From: Clostridiales bacterium
GTDB lineage: Bacteria > Bacillota > Clostridia > Oscillospirales > Acutalibacteraceae
Direction: 5' to 3'
Assembly (NCBI GenBank): GCA_019418545.1
Contig: DYBQ01000001.1
Coordinates: 1-64,000 of the forward strand
DNA: 64,000 nucleotides
Shown: positions 25,234 to 34,700 of the stretch, in pieces
How the letters are laid out: each line of letters starts with the position of its first letter
Position numbering within the stretch: position 1 is the first letter of the stretch
The notes under the pieces: generated by a model
What the model was told of the DNA's origin: nothing
Database searches by the model: none
The model's input: only the letters and a program-made list of their open reading frames with translations
Translations under genes and position numbers: made by a program

Positions 25234-27199
25234 TCTCAAAGACCCCGTTCAGGCGGGATGCCCACATCTCATACTGTTCTTCATCATCAAACCAATACTC
25301 TGCCAGCATCGGGAGGATATCGTAGTTCACAATGTTTTTGAGGAGTGCGTCCGAGCACGGTTCATCGAAGACAAAATAGCTATGTCCTATGCAAAAACCC
25401 TTGCCGAGCTTTTCTTTGATATCGACATTAAGCTGCTTTACTTCCTCAACAAGTGCTTTCATCGTGCTGCTACCCTTGCTGTTCATGTACTCTTTAAAGC
25501 CGCCCGTGTCGAATCCCGGTTCCATATCAACGAAGCTGAATCGGCGGCGCAAGGCATAGTCAATCATAGCTAAGCTGCGGTCCGCAGTATTCATCATGCC
25601 AATGATATAGAGGTTCTTCGGTACAGTAAAGGAGCGGCCACTGTAGGGGAGCGTCGCGGCCTGACCGCGATAGTCTTTCTCAATCAGCATCAGGAGCTCA
25701 CCAAAAATTTTGGAGAGGTTGCCGCGATTGATTTCATCGATGATAAAGAAGAACTTTTCGTCAGGAGCATCTGCCGCGTCTATGCAAAAGCGTTTGAAAA
25801 TGCCATCAGTCCGAACGAAACCACTGGCGGCGGGTCTGTAACCCTCTACAAAATCCTCATAGCTGTAGTTCTGATGGAACTGCACGAATTGGATATGGTC
25901 ATCGTTCTTTGCACCCATAATGGAGTACGCAAGCCGCTTTGCCGCAAAAGTTTTACCAACGCCCGGTGCGCCCTGCAAAATGATGTTTTGCTTACGCATC
26001 AAGACAGCATACATCTCATCGTACTTGGCCTCAGAGATAAATACCTCCTCCAAAAAGTCCTTTTTGGTATACTCCGTTGTATCTGTGTCTTCGTCAGGCA
26101 CTTCCTCGCCATTCACAATTTTTAGCGCCTCGGCCAGTTCAGGACGCAGCTTCCAAATGTATACGCCGTCATCTTCTTTATTGGCTTTCTTGCCCATATA
26201 CAGAATAGACCACCAACGAATACTCTCGTCTTCCCTCTCGGCTAACTTGCAATGAGTCTTTTCATAGACCTTCTTGGCGAAGGCAATCGAGTTCACATTG
26301 TAGGTATTAGCGTTATCACCATATTTCTGTGCCAACTGGGTGCAGGTCGCTTGCCCGCCGTAATCCAGAAGTCGTTCGATGACAGTTTTGGCACTCTCAT
26401 GATAGACTTCATTATTTGCAAGCAGTGATACCCAGTTCTCAACAGTAATGCCGGGGTTATAGTCTTTCGGCTCCCACTCCTGCTCTGCCTTCTGTTCTTT
26501 GAGAATACGCTCAGTGTAGCAGTAGGCCAAGTCCGTGGCGAGCATCCGATACTCCGGGTCGGGATAATGCACTGCTGTCAAGCCTTGCATTTCCCAGTTA
26601 CGAACCTCAGGTTTTTGCTTCATCAACTCGGTTACTTCGTTATATAACACCAGCCATTCACGAATGTTACTATCCAGACGACCTTTTATGATGCGATGGT
26701 CGCTGCCAAGGGCAATCGAGAGATTCCGAGCTTGCGTATACTGATATACATAGTATTTGTCCGGATACCGCAGCCAAAGATATAAGGCAATGGTTCTTTC
26801 GTCTTGAAAATGGTTCTTCGCCCCGTTGCCAACACGCTCCAGCAGGTCAGCCGATTTTTGCTTAAAGGAATGGAAGCGCTCGACAATATCTTTGCTCTCA
26901 TCAAAGAGGTCTTTGAACATGGCTCGAACTGTATCGGGCTCTCGCTCTGCAAAGTCCTCAATCATTCCTTCCGGGAAACGCGCTTGCGAAACCATCATGT
27001 GGCTTACACCGTGCAAAGAGCGCTTTATCATGTCCGAGAGGTTTTGCGTATCAAGGTCCCAGTTGTCTTGAAATGTTTTTATGCCGCGCCACTTGAATTC
27101 CTCTTCTTCCCAGTAGCTTTCACCATTTTCCCCTTTGTGGTTGGTGAAGTAATCCTGGTATTCCTTGACCAACTTATCAAATTTCTTTCTGTCAATCAT
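25220..27199 (-). CDS. mcrB: McrB-family GTP/ATP-driven restriction subunit
   Basis: A 659-aa protein. The AAA+ motor has Walker A GAPGVGKT at 410-417, the McrB signature FHQNYSYEDFVEGYRP, Walker B FFIIDEINRGN (Asp488) and MNTADRS from 536, the McrB NTxDRS element. The 400-residue N-terminal part does not look like the E. coli 5-methylcytosine reader; it has an all-helical start and a winged-helix-like stretch before the motor, so the modification it detects is open. The ATG at 27199 follows AGGTG. With mcrC it forms a type IV restriction system against modified DNA. Confidence 0.9.
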   Translation of the reverse strand: MIDRKKFDKLVKEYQDYFTNHKGENGESYWEEEEFKWRGIKTFQDNWDLDTQNLSDMIKRSLHGVSHMMVSQARFPEGMIEDFAEREPDTVRAMFKDLFDESKDIVERFHSFKQKSADLLERVGNGAKNHFQDERTIALYLWLRYPDKYYVYQYTQARNLSIALGSDHRIIKGRLDSNIREWLVLYNEVTELMKQKPEVRNWEMQGLTAVHYPDPEYRMLATDLAYCYTERILKEQKAEQEWEPKDYNPGITVENWVSLLANNEVYHESAKTVIERLLDYGGQATCTQLAQKYGDNANTYNVNSIAFAKKVYEKTHCKLAEREDESIRWWSILYMGKKANKEDDGVYIWKLRPELAEALKIVNGEEVPDEDTDTTEYTKKDFLEEVFISEAKYDEMYAVLMRKQNIILQGAPGVGKTFAAKRLAYSIMGAKNDDHIQFVQFHQNYSYEDFVEGYRPAASGFVRTDGIFKRFCIDAADAPDEKFFFIIDEINRGNLSKIFGELLMLIEKDYRGQAATLPYSGRSFTVPKNLYIIGMMNTADRSLAMIDYALRRRFSFVDMEPGFDTGGFKEYMNSKGSSTMKALVEEVKQLNVDIKEKLGKGFCIGHSYFVFDEPCSDALLKNIVNYDILPMLAEYWFDDEEQYEMWASRLNGVFENGSK

Positions 27200-27253
27200 G
27201 ATACACACCTGCTTTTTGATGGCTTCTGCTGCACTGAACTATACATAATCTAA

Positions 27254-27282
27254 TTGTATAATTTCTGTCGCAAAATTGCAAA
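27254..27282 (-). promoter_or_regulatory. Promoter of the mcrBC operon
   Basis: On the minus strand TTGCAA (27277-27282), 17 bp, TACAAT (27254-27259), about 55 nt before the mcrB ATG. Two direct copies of TTGCACA lie farther upstream. Confidence 0.55.
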
Positions 27283-27314
27283 TAAAGTCTGCTCTACCCT
27301 TTCGTTTTTGCCTA

Positions 27315-27332
27315 TTGCACAATGTTTGCACA
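27315..27332. repeat. Two direct copies of TTGCACA, 11 bp apart
   Basis: Copies at 27315-27321 and 27326-27332, one helical turn apart, upstream of the mcrB promoter. A possible operator, with no matching regulator gene beside it. Confidence 0.35.
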
Positions 27333-27363
27333 GTATCTTTGTTCACTTCATCCATTGACAATA

Positions 27364-27741
27364 TCAGCAGTCAACCTCCACCGTCTCGTCTTCATAATTG
27401 ACTTTATCCAGAGGTTCGCCCCACGAATAATTTATGTACTGTTCTGAAGGGTCATCGTATGCAGAGTAATCAAAATCATCGCCGCCATCACGAACCGGAT
27501 TACCATCCACAGTAGCATACCAAGTATCGAACCTCACAAACCGATGCTCAGAGCAGTATTTCGTATACTGCTTAAACAACGCCTCGCACTGCGGCCACGG
27601 CAACGGACTCTTTACATAGAATTTCAACTGCCACGGCGCATACTTGCTCAGGTCCTCCACCCCGTACCGTTCAAGCCCTTTGAGTGCCTCCTGCCCAAGT
27701 TCACCTTTGAAAATCCTACGCATTTGCATGTCCATCTTCAT
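27364..27741 (-). CDS. Hypothetical 125-aa acidic protein upstream of mcrB
   Basis: No family recognised. The protein has a basic start (MKMDMQMRRIFKGEL), aromatic-rich middle (APWQLKFYVKSPLPWPQ) and a very acidic tail (GGDDFDYSAYDDPSEQY). AAAAAGGAAA precedes the ATG. A 165-bp gap with its own promoter separates it from mcrB, so it need not be part of the system. The acidic tail would suit a DNA mimic, but this is speculation. Confidence 0.5.
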   Translation of the reverse strand: MKMDMQMRRIFKGELGQEALKGLERYGVEDLSKYAPWQLKFYVKSPLPWPQCEALFKQYTKYCSEHRFVRFDTWYATVDGNPVRDGGDDFDYSAYDDPSEQYINYSWGEPLDKVNYEDETVEVDC

Positions 27742-28188
27742 TTTGAAAATTTCCTTTTTAATTAGTAGGTCTAAGATTTAGCCCTCTATTGTATAAGAGA
27801 ACAAGAAATCAGAAATTTTCCAACAAAATTTCAAATTTTTTCTCTCTATAAATAAAACAGAGCGAAAATCCTCCAATTGATTCACTTTTTGAGGTTTTTT
27901 CATTACTTTATAAAGAGAATTTTCAGGTCTGAATTGTAAACTCAAAAAAGTCTCTCTATATATGAACATCGCTGGAAGCAACCAAAAGTTCGAGAAGCAA
28001 GCTGTAGAAAATCTCTTTGAATTTTTGTACATTTTCACGAAGATGCTGCTTCTGCTCTGGAAGTCCAGATTATGGGACAAGCTATCTGATATAATTTAGG
28101 TGTTGAACGAAAAATAGCTCCGACACTAATGCCGGAGCCTAAAACACTATCTATGGCAGCATAGCTCGCTGCGTTCGAGGTATTAGAT
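27742..28188. other. AT-rich intergenic region between divergent units
   Basis: No gene seen in 447 bp. Two copies of TCTCTCTATA lie near 27840 and 27952, and several T-runs occur. A TATAAT at about 28089-28094 lacks a good -35. A terminator-like hairpin follows at 28117-28138. Confidence 0.4.
28117..28138 (-). terminator. Terminator-like hairpin, leftward orientation
   Basis: GCTCCG (28117-28122) pairs with CGGAGC (28133-28138). On the minus strand TATTTTTCG follows. No leftward gene lies upstream of it, so it may be a leftover or a barrier. Confidence 0.5.
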
Positions 28189-28605
28189 ATGACGAACTAT
28201 TCTAACTATCCGCGTCACAGACTTGTCCCCAATAGCTGCATCATCTGCTTTTCAGAGCACACCTATTCTTGGACTCCGCTCACCGAAAAGCAGAAAAAAT
28301 ATATGCTGACAAATTATATTGACAGCGCAAACAGAATCGACCTGAAAGACAAAGACGGTGATGAGTACAGTATGTCGGTCGCTCAATTCCGTAAGTGGAT
28401 TGAGACCGGCACTGTTCCGAAGAGCGTTGTTGAAAAGAAAAAGAAAGAATCCGAGAAGGTCTGCCCCTTGTGCGGCGGCGCTCTGGTGCTCCGCGTTGCA
28501 AAGTTTGGTCCGAAGCCGGGCAGTCAATTCTATGGCTGCAAGAACATCCCTGAGTGCAAATACACTGCACCGTATGAAGCCGAAGAGTCCAAAGAAGGAG
28601 ACTGA
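28189..28605 (+). CDS. Small protein with topoisomerase-type C4 zinc finger
   Basis: A 138-aa protein. The C-terminal half has CPLCGGALVLRVAKFG then FYGCKNIPECKYT, the four-cysteine finger of topoisomerase I tails, which binds single-stranded DNA. The first half (LTEKQKKYMLTNYIDSANR, DEYSMSVAQFRKWIETG) is unassigned. GAGG lies upstream. It is the first of five small genes on one strand, closely spaced, and probably an operon. Confidence 0.65.
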   Translation: MTNYSNYPRHRLVPNSCIICFSEHTYSWTPLTEKQKKYMLTNYIDSANRIDLKDKDGDEYSMSVAQFRKWIETGTVPKSVVEKKKKESEKVCPLCGGALVLRVAKFGPKPGSQFYGCKNIPECKYTAPYEAEESKEGD

Positions 28606-28620
28606 GAAAGGAGCGCAGGT

Positions 28621-28854
28621 ATGAACATCCCAACACTTCCCGCAGGACGAAACAAATATTACGACCTCGGCCCGACCCGGCAGTACGATGTGGATGTCAT
28701 CCGCAGAGCGCTGCTCCAGTACGAGGACACAATGAAGGCAGAGGTTGAAACTACAGAGCCGGACAGTGATGAACGATACCATCTGGCTGCGGAACGAATC
28801 GCAGCACGAGAACTGGCTGCGAGATTCAGCAAGAAACTTCCCTATTATGAATAA
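28621..28854 (+). CDS. Hypothetical 77-aa protein
   Basis: No family recognised. Acidic and largely helical (DVDVIRRALLQYEDTMKAEV; ERIAARELAARFSKKL). A very good site, GAAAGGAG, lies upstream, 15 bp after the zinc-finger gene, which supports real translation. Confidence 0.55.
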   Translation: MNIPTLPAGRNKYYDLGPTRQYDVDVIRRALLQYEDTMKAEVETTEPDSDERYHLAAERIAARELAARFSKKLPYYE

Positions 28855-28867
28855 GACGAGGTAAATA

Positions 28868-29104
28868 ATGACACAGGATGAAATCATCGAAGTAATGGCA
28901 AAGTGCTCCTGCGGCACTCGAATCGCATGGACACGCAGCAATGATACTGTGGAGCATCGCGGCGTAGTGGACGAGTTCTATCCTGAGAACGGTGCGGAAG
29001 ATGCATACCTCTCTGTAATCGAGCCCCACCACTTCACTCCTGTGCTCGGCGCATCCGAGATTGAGACTATAATGATTTTGGAGGACAAGCACCATGAATG
29101 TTAA
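28868..29104 (+). CDS. Hypothetical 78-aa protein
   Basis: No family recognised. Opens with MTQDEIIEVMAKCSCGTRI and ends in a His-rich tail (EDKHHEC). GAGG lies 7 nt before the ATG. The last 11 bases overlap the start of the next gene, a sign of coupling. Confidence 0.5.
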   Translation: MTQDEIIEVMAKCSCGTRIAWTRSNDTVEHRGVVDEFYPENGAEDAYLSVIEPHHFTPVLGASEIETIMILEDKHHEC

Positions 29105-29477
29105 GTATATAAAGCGTGATGCCGAAATGGACCGTATTGCCGAGGCATTCTCCGGATACATCCATCGGCATCCCAGCTTGGACCTGCTCTGGTCGGAAAA
29201 GCTCGGCTATATATTATTGAGTATCGACACAGTACAGAATTGCCTATATGGTACAAGTATCTATACAAATGCACAGAAGCTTGCTCGCCGTTTGTTTGAA
29301 GAGATAGTCACCGATGTCGTACTAGAATGCGAGGATTGCGACGATGTTTCCAGTATGGACGATGAAGGCCGAGAAGAGGTTAAACGGCGGTGGGCTCCGT
29401 TTTTGGAGATGTTGCCGGAGTACAAGAGCATTTGTGAGGATATTCTTGCAGGAAACAAGGACAAATATAGCGAATGA
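29094..29477 (+). CDS. Hypothetical 127-aa protein
   Basis: No family recognised. Predicted helical with an acidic patch (LECEDCDDVSSMDDEGREEV). GGAGGAC lies before the ATG, inside the preceding gene. Confidence 0.5.
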   Translation: MNVKYIKRDAEMDRIAEAFSGYIHRHPSLDLLWSEKLGYILLSIDTVQNCLYGTSIYTNAQKLARRLFEEIVTDVVLECEDCDDVSSMDDEGREEVKRRWAPFLEMLPEYKSICEDILAGNKDKYSE

Positions 29478-29488
29478 GGTAGTGTATC

Positions 29489-29686
29489 ATGGCGAACGAT
29501 TACGGTTATTTTGGCAGCGGCAGTACCGGATATGCCCACTATAAACAGTCATTTGACCGCAACTTCGGCGGTTCCGGTGGCAGCGGAGGGAATCACAACG
29601 GTGGCGGCAATGGCTCCGGCTGCGGGCCTCTGTTGCTTATCATTGTTGTTGCCGTAGTCGCTGCGCTTGTGCTGTGGGCAATGTAA
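29489..29686 (+). CDS. Small glycine-rich protein with one C-terminal membrane segment
   Basis: A 65-aa protein: a polar Gly/Ser/Asn stretch (GGSGGSGGNHNGGGNGSG) followed by a single hydrophobic helix (LLLIIVVAVVAALVLWAM) to the end. This is the build of small tail-anchored proteins, sometimes sporulation or toxin-like peptides. GAGGTAG lies before the ATG; a terminator follows. Confidence 0.55.
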   Translation: MANDYGYFGSGSTGYAHYKQSFDRNFGGSGGSGGNHNGGGNGSGCGPLLLIIVVAVVAALVLWAM

Positions 29687-29722
29687 TTCTTAACAAGCGG
29701 CGTATGCTGCTAATTAAAAATA

Positions 29723-29749
29723 GGGCCATCGCTTGCGGCACGGTGGTCC
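29723..29749 (+). terminator. Terminator of the small-gene operon
   Basis: GGGCCATCG (29723-29731) pairs with CGGTGGTCC (29741-29749) using G-U pairs, then TCTTTTTT. Confidence 0.85.
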
Positions 29750-29841
29750 TCTTTTTTGCTTGCTTTTTGTCCGGTCTCGTGGTAAAATAATACTGAAAGA
29801 TATTTCAGTGAAAATGCATTCAGCATTATTGGAGGTGCAAT

Positions 29842-31206
29842 ATGTTTATAGGCCGTGAGAAAGAACTGGTTCTCTTACAGCAAGACTACATCGGCAAAGC
29901 TGTGATGGTCTACGGCAAGCGGCGAGTTGGAAAGACCACGCTCATTCAGAAAGCCCTTGATAACTGCCCTTATCAGACCGTCTATTTCGAGTGTTTGAAA
30001 GGTACAGTACAAGAAAATATTGATAGCCTCGTTGATGAGCTGGTTCGAGCCAAGATATTGCCCGTAGCTCTGAGCTTCAGTACACTACAAGATGTTTTTA
30101 CCTATCTTAACACGCTGCCTCAGAAAATGGTTGTCGTCATTGACGAATACCCCTATCTGAAGGTGATGAATGAGCCCACAACAGTTGATTCCGTTTTTCA
30201 GAGCATCATTGATAACCGGCTTGGAAACATTGAGCTTATCCTCTCCGGCTCTCACATCGGAATGATGAAGGACCTCTTGCAGGAGAAAAATGCTCTGTAT
30301 GGACGCTTTGCTGTCACTATCAAACTCAACGAATTGAACTATCTGGATACCGCCAAGTTCTATCCTGACAAAACTCCCTACGACAAGGTGGCGCACTATG
30401 CTGTATTCGGCGGTTCTCCTTTTGTGAATCAGGCGTTGCGTCCTACTGCCACGCTGCGAGAAAACATCGTCAGTACAATTCTAAATCCTGTGAGTGCGGT
30501 GTACCTGTATGCCAGTCAGTTGCTGTTGTCGGACTATTCCGTCAAAATCAACGCAGAGCGTATCTTTGCAGTCATTGGTAACGGCAAGAAGCGCTATTCT
30601 GAAATTGAAGACAAGCTGGATGTGAAGAAGACCGGCAATCTTGCAAAACAGATGAAACCTCTGCGTGACCTCGAAATCATCTCCCGCAATTACCCAATCA
30701 ACAAACTCAACGACAGTAAGAAGTCTACCTTCGAAATCAATGACAACCTGCTACGGTTCTATTTTACCTATGTCTATAAAAACGCCAGCGCATTACAAGT
30801 GCTAGGCGCAGAGGCTTTCTATGATGAGTATGTAGCCCCTCCTCTGACAGACTTCATCTCTCGCCGATTTGAAGGCATTTGCCGTGACTATTTCAGTTTA
30901 CAGGTTCGTTCTGGGAAACTGAAAGGTGTCCGCAACATCGGCAGCTACTACTATGACGACCCCGTCCACCGCAAGAACGGTGAGTTCGATGTCGCTCTGG
31001 AGCTGGCAGACGGCTATGCAATTTATGAGGCAAAGTATTATGCCCAACCTATGACCCTCGATGAGATTCACCGTGAGGCTCAGCAGGTGGCGAACATCAA
31101 GGAACTGGCCGTTAAGCAGCTCGGATTCATCGCCATCAATGGCTTTGTGGAGCAGGAAAAGCCTTATACCTATCTGGATGGTAATGACATTTTTGCGGGA
31201 ATGTAG
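29842..31206 (+). CDS. AAA ATPase with DUF234-type C-terminal domain
   Basis: A 454-aa protein. Walker A GKRRVGKTTL near the start, Walker B VVVIDEYPYL, sensor LILSGSHIGMM, then a winged-helix region (YSEIEDKLDVKKTGNLAKQM) and a DUF234-like C-terminal domain with a nuclease-like end: NGEFDVALELADG and AIYEAKYYAQPM (E..x.K pattern). These 'archaeal-type' ATPases are common in Clostridia and of unknown role. GGAGG lies before the ATG. A 16-bp palindrome, CTGAAAGATATTTCAG (29793-29808), sits in the leader behind a weak TAAAAT -10 and may be an operator. Confidence 0.82.
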   Translation: MFIGREKELVLLQQDYIGKAVMVYGKRRVGKTTLIQKALDNCPYQTVYFECLKGTVQENIDSLVDELVRAKILPVALSFSTLQDVFTYLNTLPQKMVVVIDEYPYLKVMNEPTTVDSVFQSIIDNRLGNIELILSGSHIGMMKDLLQEKNALYGRFAVTIKLNELNYLDTAKFYPDKTPYDKVAHYAVFGGSPFVNQALRPTATLRENIVSTILNPVSAVYLYASQLLLSDYSVKINAERIFAVIGNGKKRYSEIEDKLDVKKTGNLAKQMKPLRDLEIISRNYPINKLNDSKKSTFEINDNLLRFYFTYVYKNASALQVLGAEAFYDEYVAPPLTDFISRRFEGICRDYFSLQVRSGKLKGVRNIGSYYYDDPVHRKNGEFDVALELADGYAIYEAKYYAQPMTLDEIHREAQQVANIKELAVKQLGFIAINGFVEQEKPYTYLDGNDIFAGM

Positions 31207-31288
31207 CCCGAAGCAAGCGGTTGACGCATCACCGCTGCAATTCAACCTGTTTCCGCACAAATCAAGGTCTTTCTAAAGAGGTTCATCC

Positions 31289-31618
31289 ATGGATAAAGCC
31301 ACATACAGTTTATCTGCTCTAAAGCAGTGCAAGGAACTCATCCGGAAAAGCCGGTGGAGCACACGGTTGAAGGTCGAGCATAATTCCCGGTGTGCGGAGG
31401 TCAATGTCCTGTTCGCATCCTGTCAGAAGCTGCTCAGCTATGTCATGTTCCAGCCGGACCTCTCCCCTGCTTATGACTATCAGCAGATGGTTTCCTTGAA
31501 GAAATGCACGAAGAAACAACTGGACAATCAGCTGCGTGTATGCCGCTCGTTTGCTGAATCTCAGATAGCCTGCATCGAAGAAGCAATTCAGGACGGGTCC
31601 GTGAACAGCATCCCATGA
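31289..31618 (+). CDS. Hypothetical 109-aa protein
   Basis: No family recognised. Helical, with basic N-terminal and several cysteines (LFASCQKLLSYVMF; QLRVCRSFAESQIACIEE). GAGG lies 9 nt before the ATG, and a terminator follows, so it is likely a real gene. Confidence 0.5.
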   Translation: MDKATYSLSALKQCKELIRKSRWSTRLKVEHNSRCAEVNVLFASCQKLLSYVMFQPDLSPAYDYQQMVSLKKCTKKQLDNQLRVCRSFAESQIACIEEAIQDGSVNSIP

Positions 31619-31631
31619 ATCTCAATACCAA

Positions 31632-31651
31632 GGGAGACGCTTTTCGCTCCT
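31632..31651 (+). terminator. Terminator of the 109-aa gene
   Basis: GGAG.CG pairs with CGCTCC around CTTTT, followed by TCCTTTTTTG. Confidence 0.65.
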
Positions 31652-31711
31652 CCTTTTTTGTTGCCGCGCTCCCAGCGGGTTGCCTGTCGCTTTACCTTGC
31701 CATGTGTAAAA

Positions 31712-31757
31712 TCGTCCAGAACGGAAAATGGACCCCTGCCACAATAGCAGAGGTCCT
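31712..31757 (-). terminator. Terminator of the Druantia-like operon; copy A of a 46-bp repeat
   Basis: On the minus strand a 10-bp stem, GGACCTCTGC/GCAGGGGTCC (31730-31756), with one G-U pair is followed by ATTTTCC. The whole 46 bp recur at 41844-41889 with five differences. Confidence 0.8.
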
Positions 31758-31768
31758 TAGTTTGTGTA

Positions 31769-34700
31769 TCAAAGCTTATCGATTATTTGTTTTACAGCAG
31801 CTGGTTTCGCGTATTTAACGCACGCATCGCTCACGAAGATGGTATCCTTTTCTGTGGGTTTCTTCCACATAGCGGGATAAACTTCCAGTTTCTTTCGAGT
31901 ATTCTGTTTCTGTACATACAAGTCTTTGCCATTGGTATCCACCACGACATCGGCGTATTTCAGAACATTTCCGAACGAGCCAATCAGTTTCCGCTGTTCA
32001 TCGACTGTAAGCATCTGAGGTCGCGTATTGTCTCTTGCCCAGTTCAGCAAATCCAGGGCTGCAAATCTATCCAGCACGCCATGTACATTCTGGTTCCGGT
32101 AATGTTTCAGGCACTTGTAGCAAGCGTTCTCACAGGTACAGCCCGTGAGAAGCATCTCGGCTCGCTCCAACACCTCCGGGATGACAGAAGCCACAGCTAC
32201 GGCATATCCTGCGCCGCTGGACAGACTGTCGTAGATATAGATATCGATGAATGCTCCCGTCTGGTTCTGGCGAACACGGTATCCTGTCATCAGTTCCGTG
32301 AACTCCACATCCAGAATACGGCTCACGACCAGACGAATGGTCTCCGCCAATGACTGCCCTGCTCGTTTGACCCAAAGGTTATCTTCCCTACTAGTCTCGA
32401 CCAATTTCGGGTCAAGTTTGATTTCCATGACCAGCATATCCGTCACGAAATCATAGCCTAGGTTCAGGTTCATAGCATCCCGATGTTGGCATTTGTATGT
32501 GGCACCTACGACATACGGTCTTCCGACACCATTAAGGGCGCAAGGGTCATCACCCGGCATTGCTGCGCCGCAATCAGGACATACCATAAATCCCTTCTTT
32601 GCAGTGCCTTCATTCACCATGATGATGCGCTGGTTTGTCCTTGATGCGAACCGGATATTCTGATACCCCTTCACATCGTTCATGGTCTCTGACTCAGGCA
32701 ATGTGGAATACAGAGGCTGCTGAACGAAGGAATATTGCTCATCCAATTCGGCTACAGAGATTTCCTTTGCATTCTTTGGTGCGAATCCCCACGGCCGCAG
32801 CATCGGCGTAGCTTCCATTAAGTTCTTGTTTCCGCAGAAGGGGCACGCCTTGATTTTGTCTTCATATAATCCAAACCAATCGCAAACGCCGCATTTCATA
32901 ACGTGTTTCTTGTAGTTGTCGTCTTCAACAAAAGCACGAGCCGGTTTGAATTTAGCATCTTTTCGTTTTTCGCTGCCGGGATAGTAGAATCCCCCGATTT
33001 GATAGGTGGCTTTATCTACAACGATAGCACGACCGGGAGCATACTCTCCGATGGCTACATCAAGGCCGCGCTCTACCTGATACTGCGTTTTGCCCTCTCG
33101 GTCAGCAATATAGGTGCTGACGACATTTTTGGGGAACGAATAGGTGGGAATCAGCCCTTCCTCATACAGTGCGTCCAATAGTGATTTGCTCTTAGTTGTC
33201 ACGCCGTTCGGGATTTGATACAGTTCAGGATGGTCATCCTTTTTCTTTTTCAGGGCATCCAAACCTTTCGACAAGATGATTCTGTAATCTTCCGCACCGC
33301 CGTAGGAATCCGGAATCAGGACCTTATCCGTCACTTTGTACTGTTTCTGGTATGCCTTGTATGCGTCCAGATAATTGTCCAAGAACTCAATCGCCGCCAT
33401 CGATTCGAGGCTGCTATGGATAGATTTTAGATAATCTTGGAGCGTCACCATGCCAAGATGCCTTTGAACCAGCTTCTCGCTGGTAATGTCAATCCAGGGT
33501 CTGCGCGGGTCACCTTGGAACATAGGCGCTGGGTCGTTGAAATAGAGCGTATCATGCGGTCCGTTCTCACAATAAGTCACGATAGTAGAAAGGCTTGCAC
33601 CGCGTCGTCCGGCACGACCTGCACGCTGCTGATAGTTCTCGCGCATCGGCGGAATGTTGCGAAGTCCGACCGCGACCAACGACCCGATATCGATACCGAC
33701 TTCCATCGTTGTTGTACTACTGAGGATGTCCACGGGAGATTCTTTTCCGCGTATCATGTCCTGAAATCTCAACTCGTACTTCTCGGTTTTAGACCACATA
33801 TCATTGTTTTGGTCTTTGTACGAGAGCTGCGCGGTATGCTCCTCCGTATCGATGACATGGACCGGACCGCCTTCCAGTGCTGCCAGAGACGGTTCGCGCC
33901 AGAAATCCAGTGCATGAAGTTCTTCTTTATCCATCAAATGGATGCTTTCCGCCCCACAGTTAGGGCAGTGCTTATTGAGCGGGAATGCCGTCACACACGA
34001 ACATTTCTCACAGCGATACCATTCATGTTTCGGGTCATAATGAGGAACAAGTGTTTTCAGATTCACAAATTTTCGTTGCGAAGCGGAATTCACTTCCATG
34101 AACCGTTCATTGAGAACATTGCGCCAGATTTCCTGTATGCGCCCTTTGCGCTCCCATCCCATAGCATCACAGATGGTCGCGGGCATTGTCCAGTTCTCAG
34201 GATATCCGTAACCTTCAAAGCCTTTTCGGACCTGTCTGCGCACATCGTCATCGATTGTCTGACCCAATGCAAGCTTATCGCCGCAGTCTAAAATCCAGGC
34301 ATTAAACACCTCCATGAAGACATCGTCATCAATGTCGGAACCCTCACCGAGGTCATTTTTCAAGTCTTCAATGGCATCGTACTGTGCATCTTCTGTAGGC
34401 TTCAACCAACACAGTGCCGTAGACAGTAAGGTATCGTAGTTACCGCAGAATAGGCGCAGGAGCTGCTCACGCATCTGGTTCGGCGCATTATCTACCACCG
34501 TTAGAGAAGGGCTTCGTGGCCGTCCTCGTTTTTCGTTGCGTTCGTAGTCCTTTCGTACCTTCTCACAATGCGATTCGACAAAGGTTTCTCGGTCTTTGTT
34601 GCTGTACATCTGGACATTGTGCAGAGCGGCTTCCAGAGCGAAATACCCGTAGATGTCGTTCAAGGTCTGCTCCGTGTTCGTTTTTTTGGTCATATCCTGC

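Noticed and set aside
27840..27965. TCTCTCTATA repeats as an RNA-antitoxin array
   Set aside because: Only two copies over 110 bp with unlike flanks and no adjacent toxin of that type.
33437..34291. A 284-codon frame opposite the large helicase gene
   Set aside because: Antisense shadow of a well-supported helicase, with no start signal.
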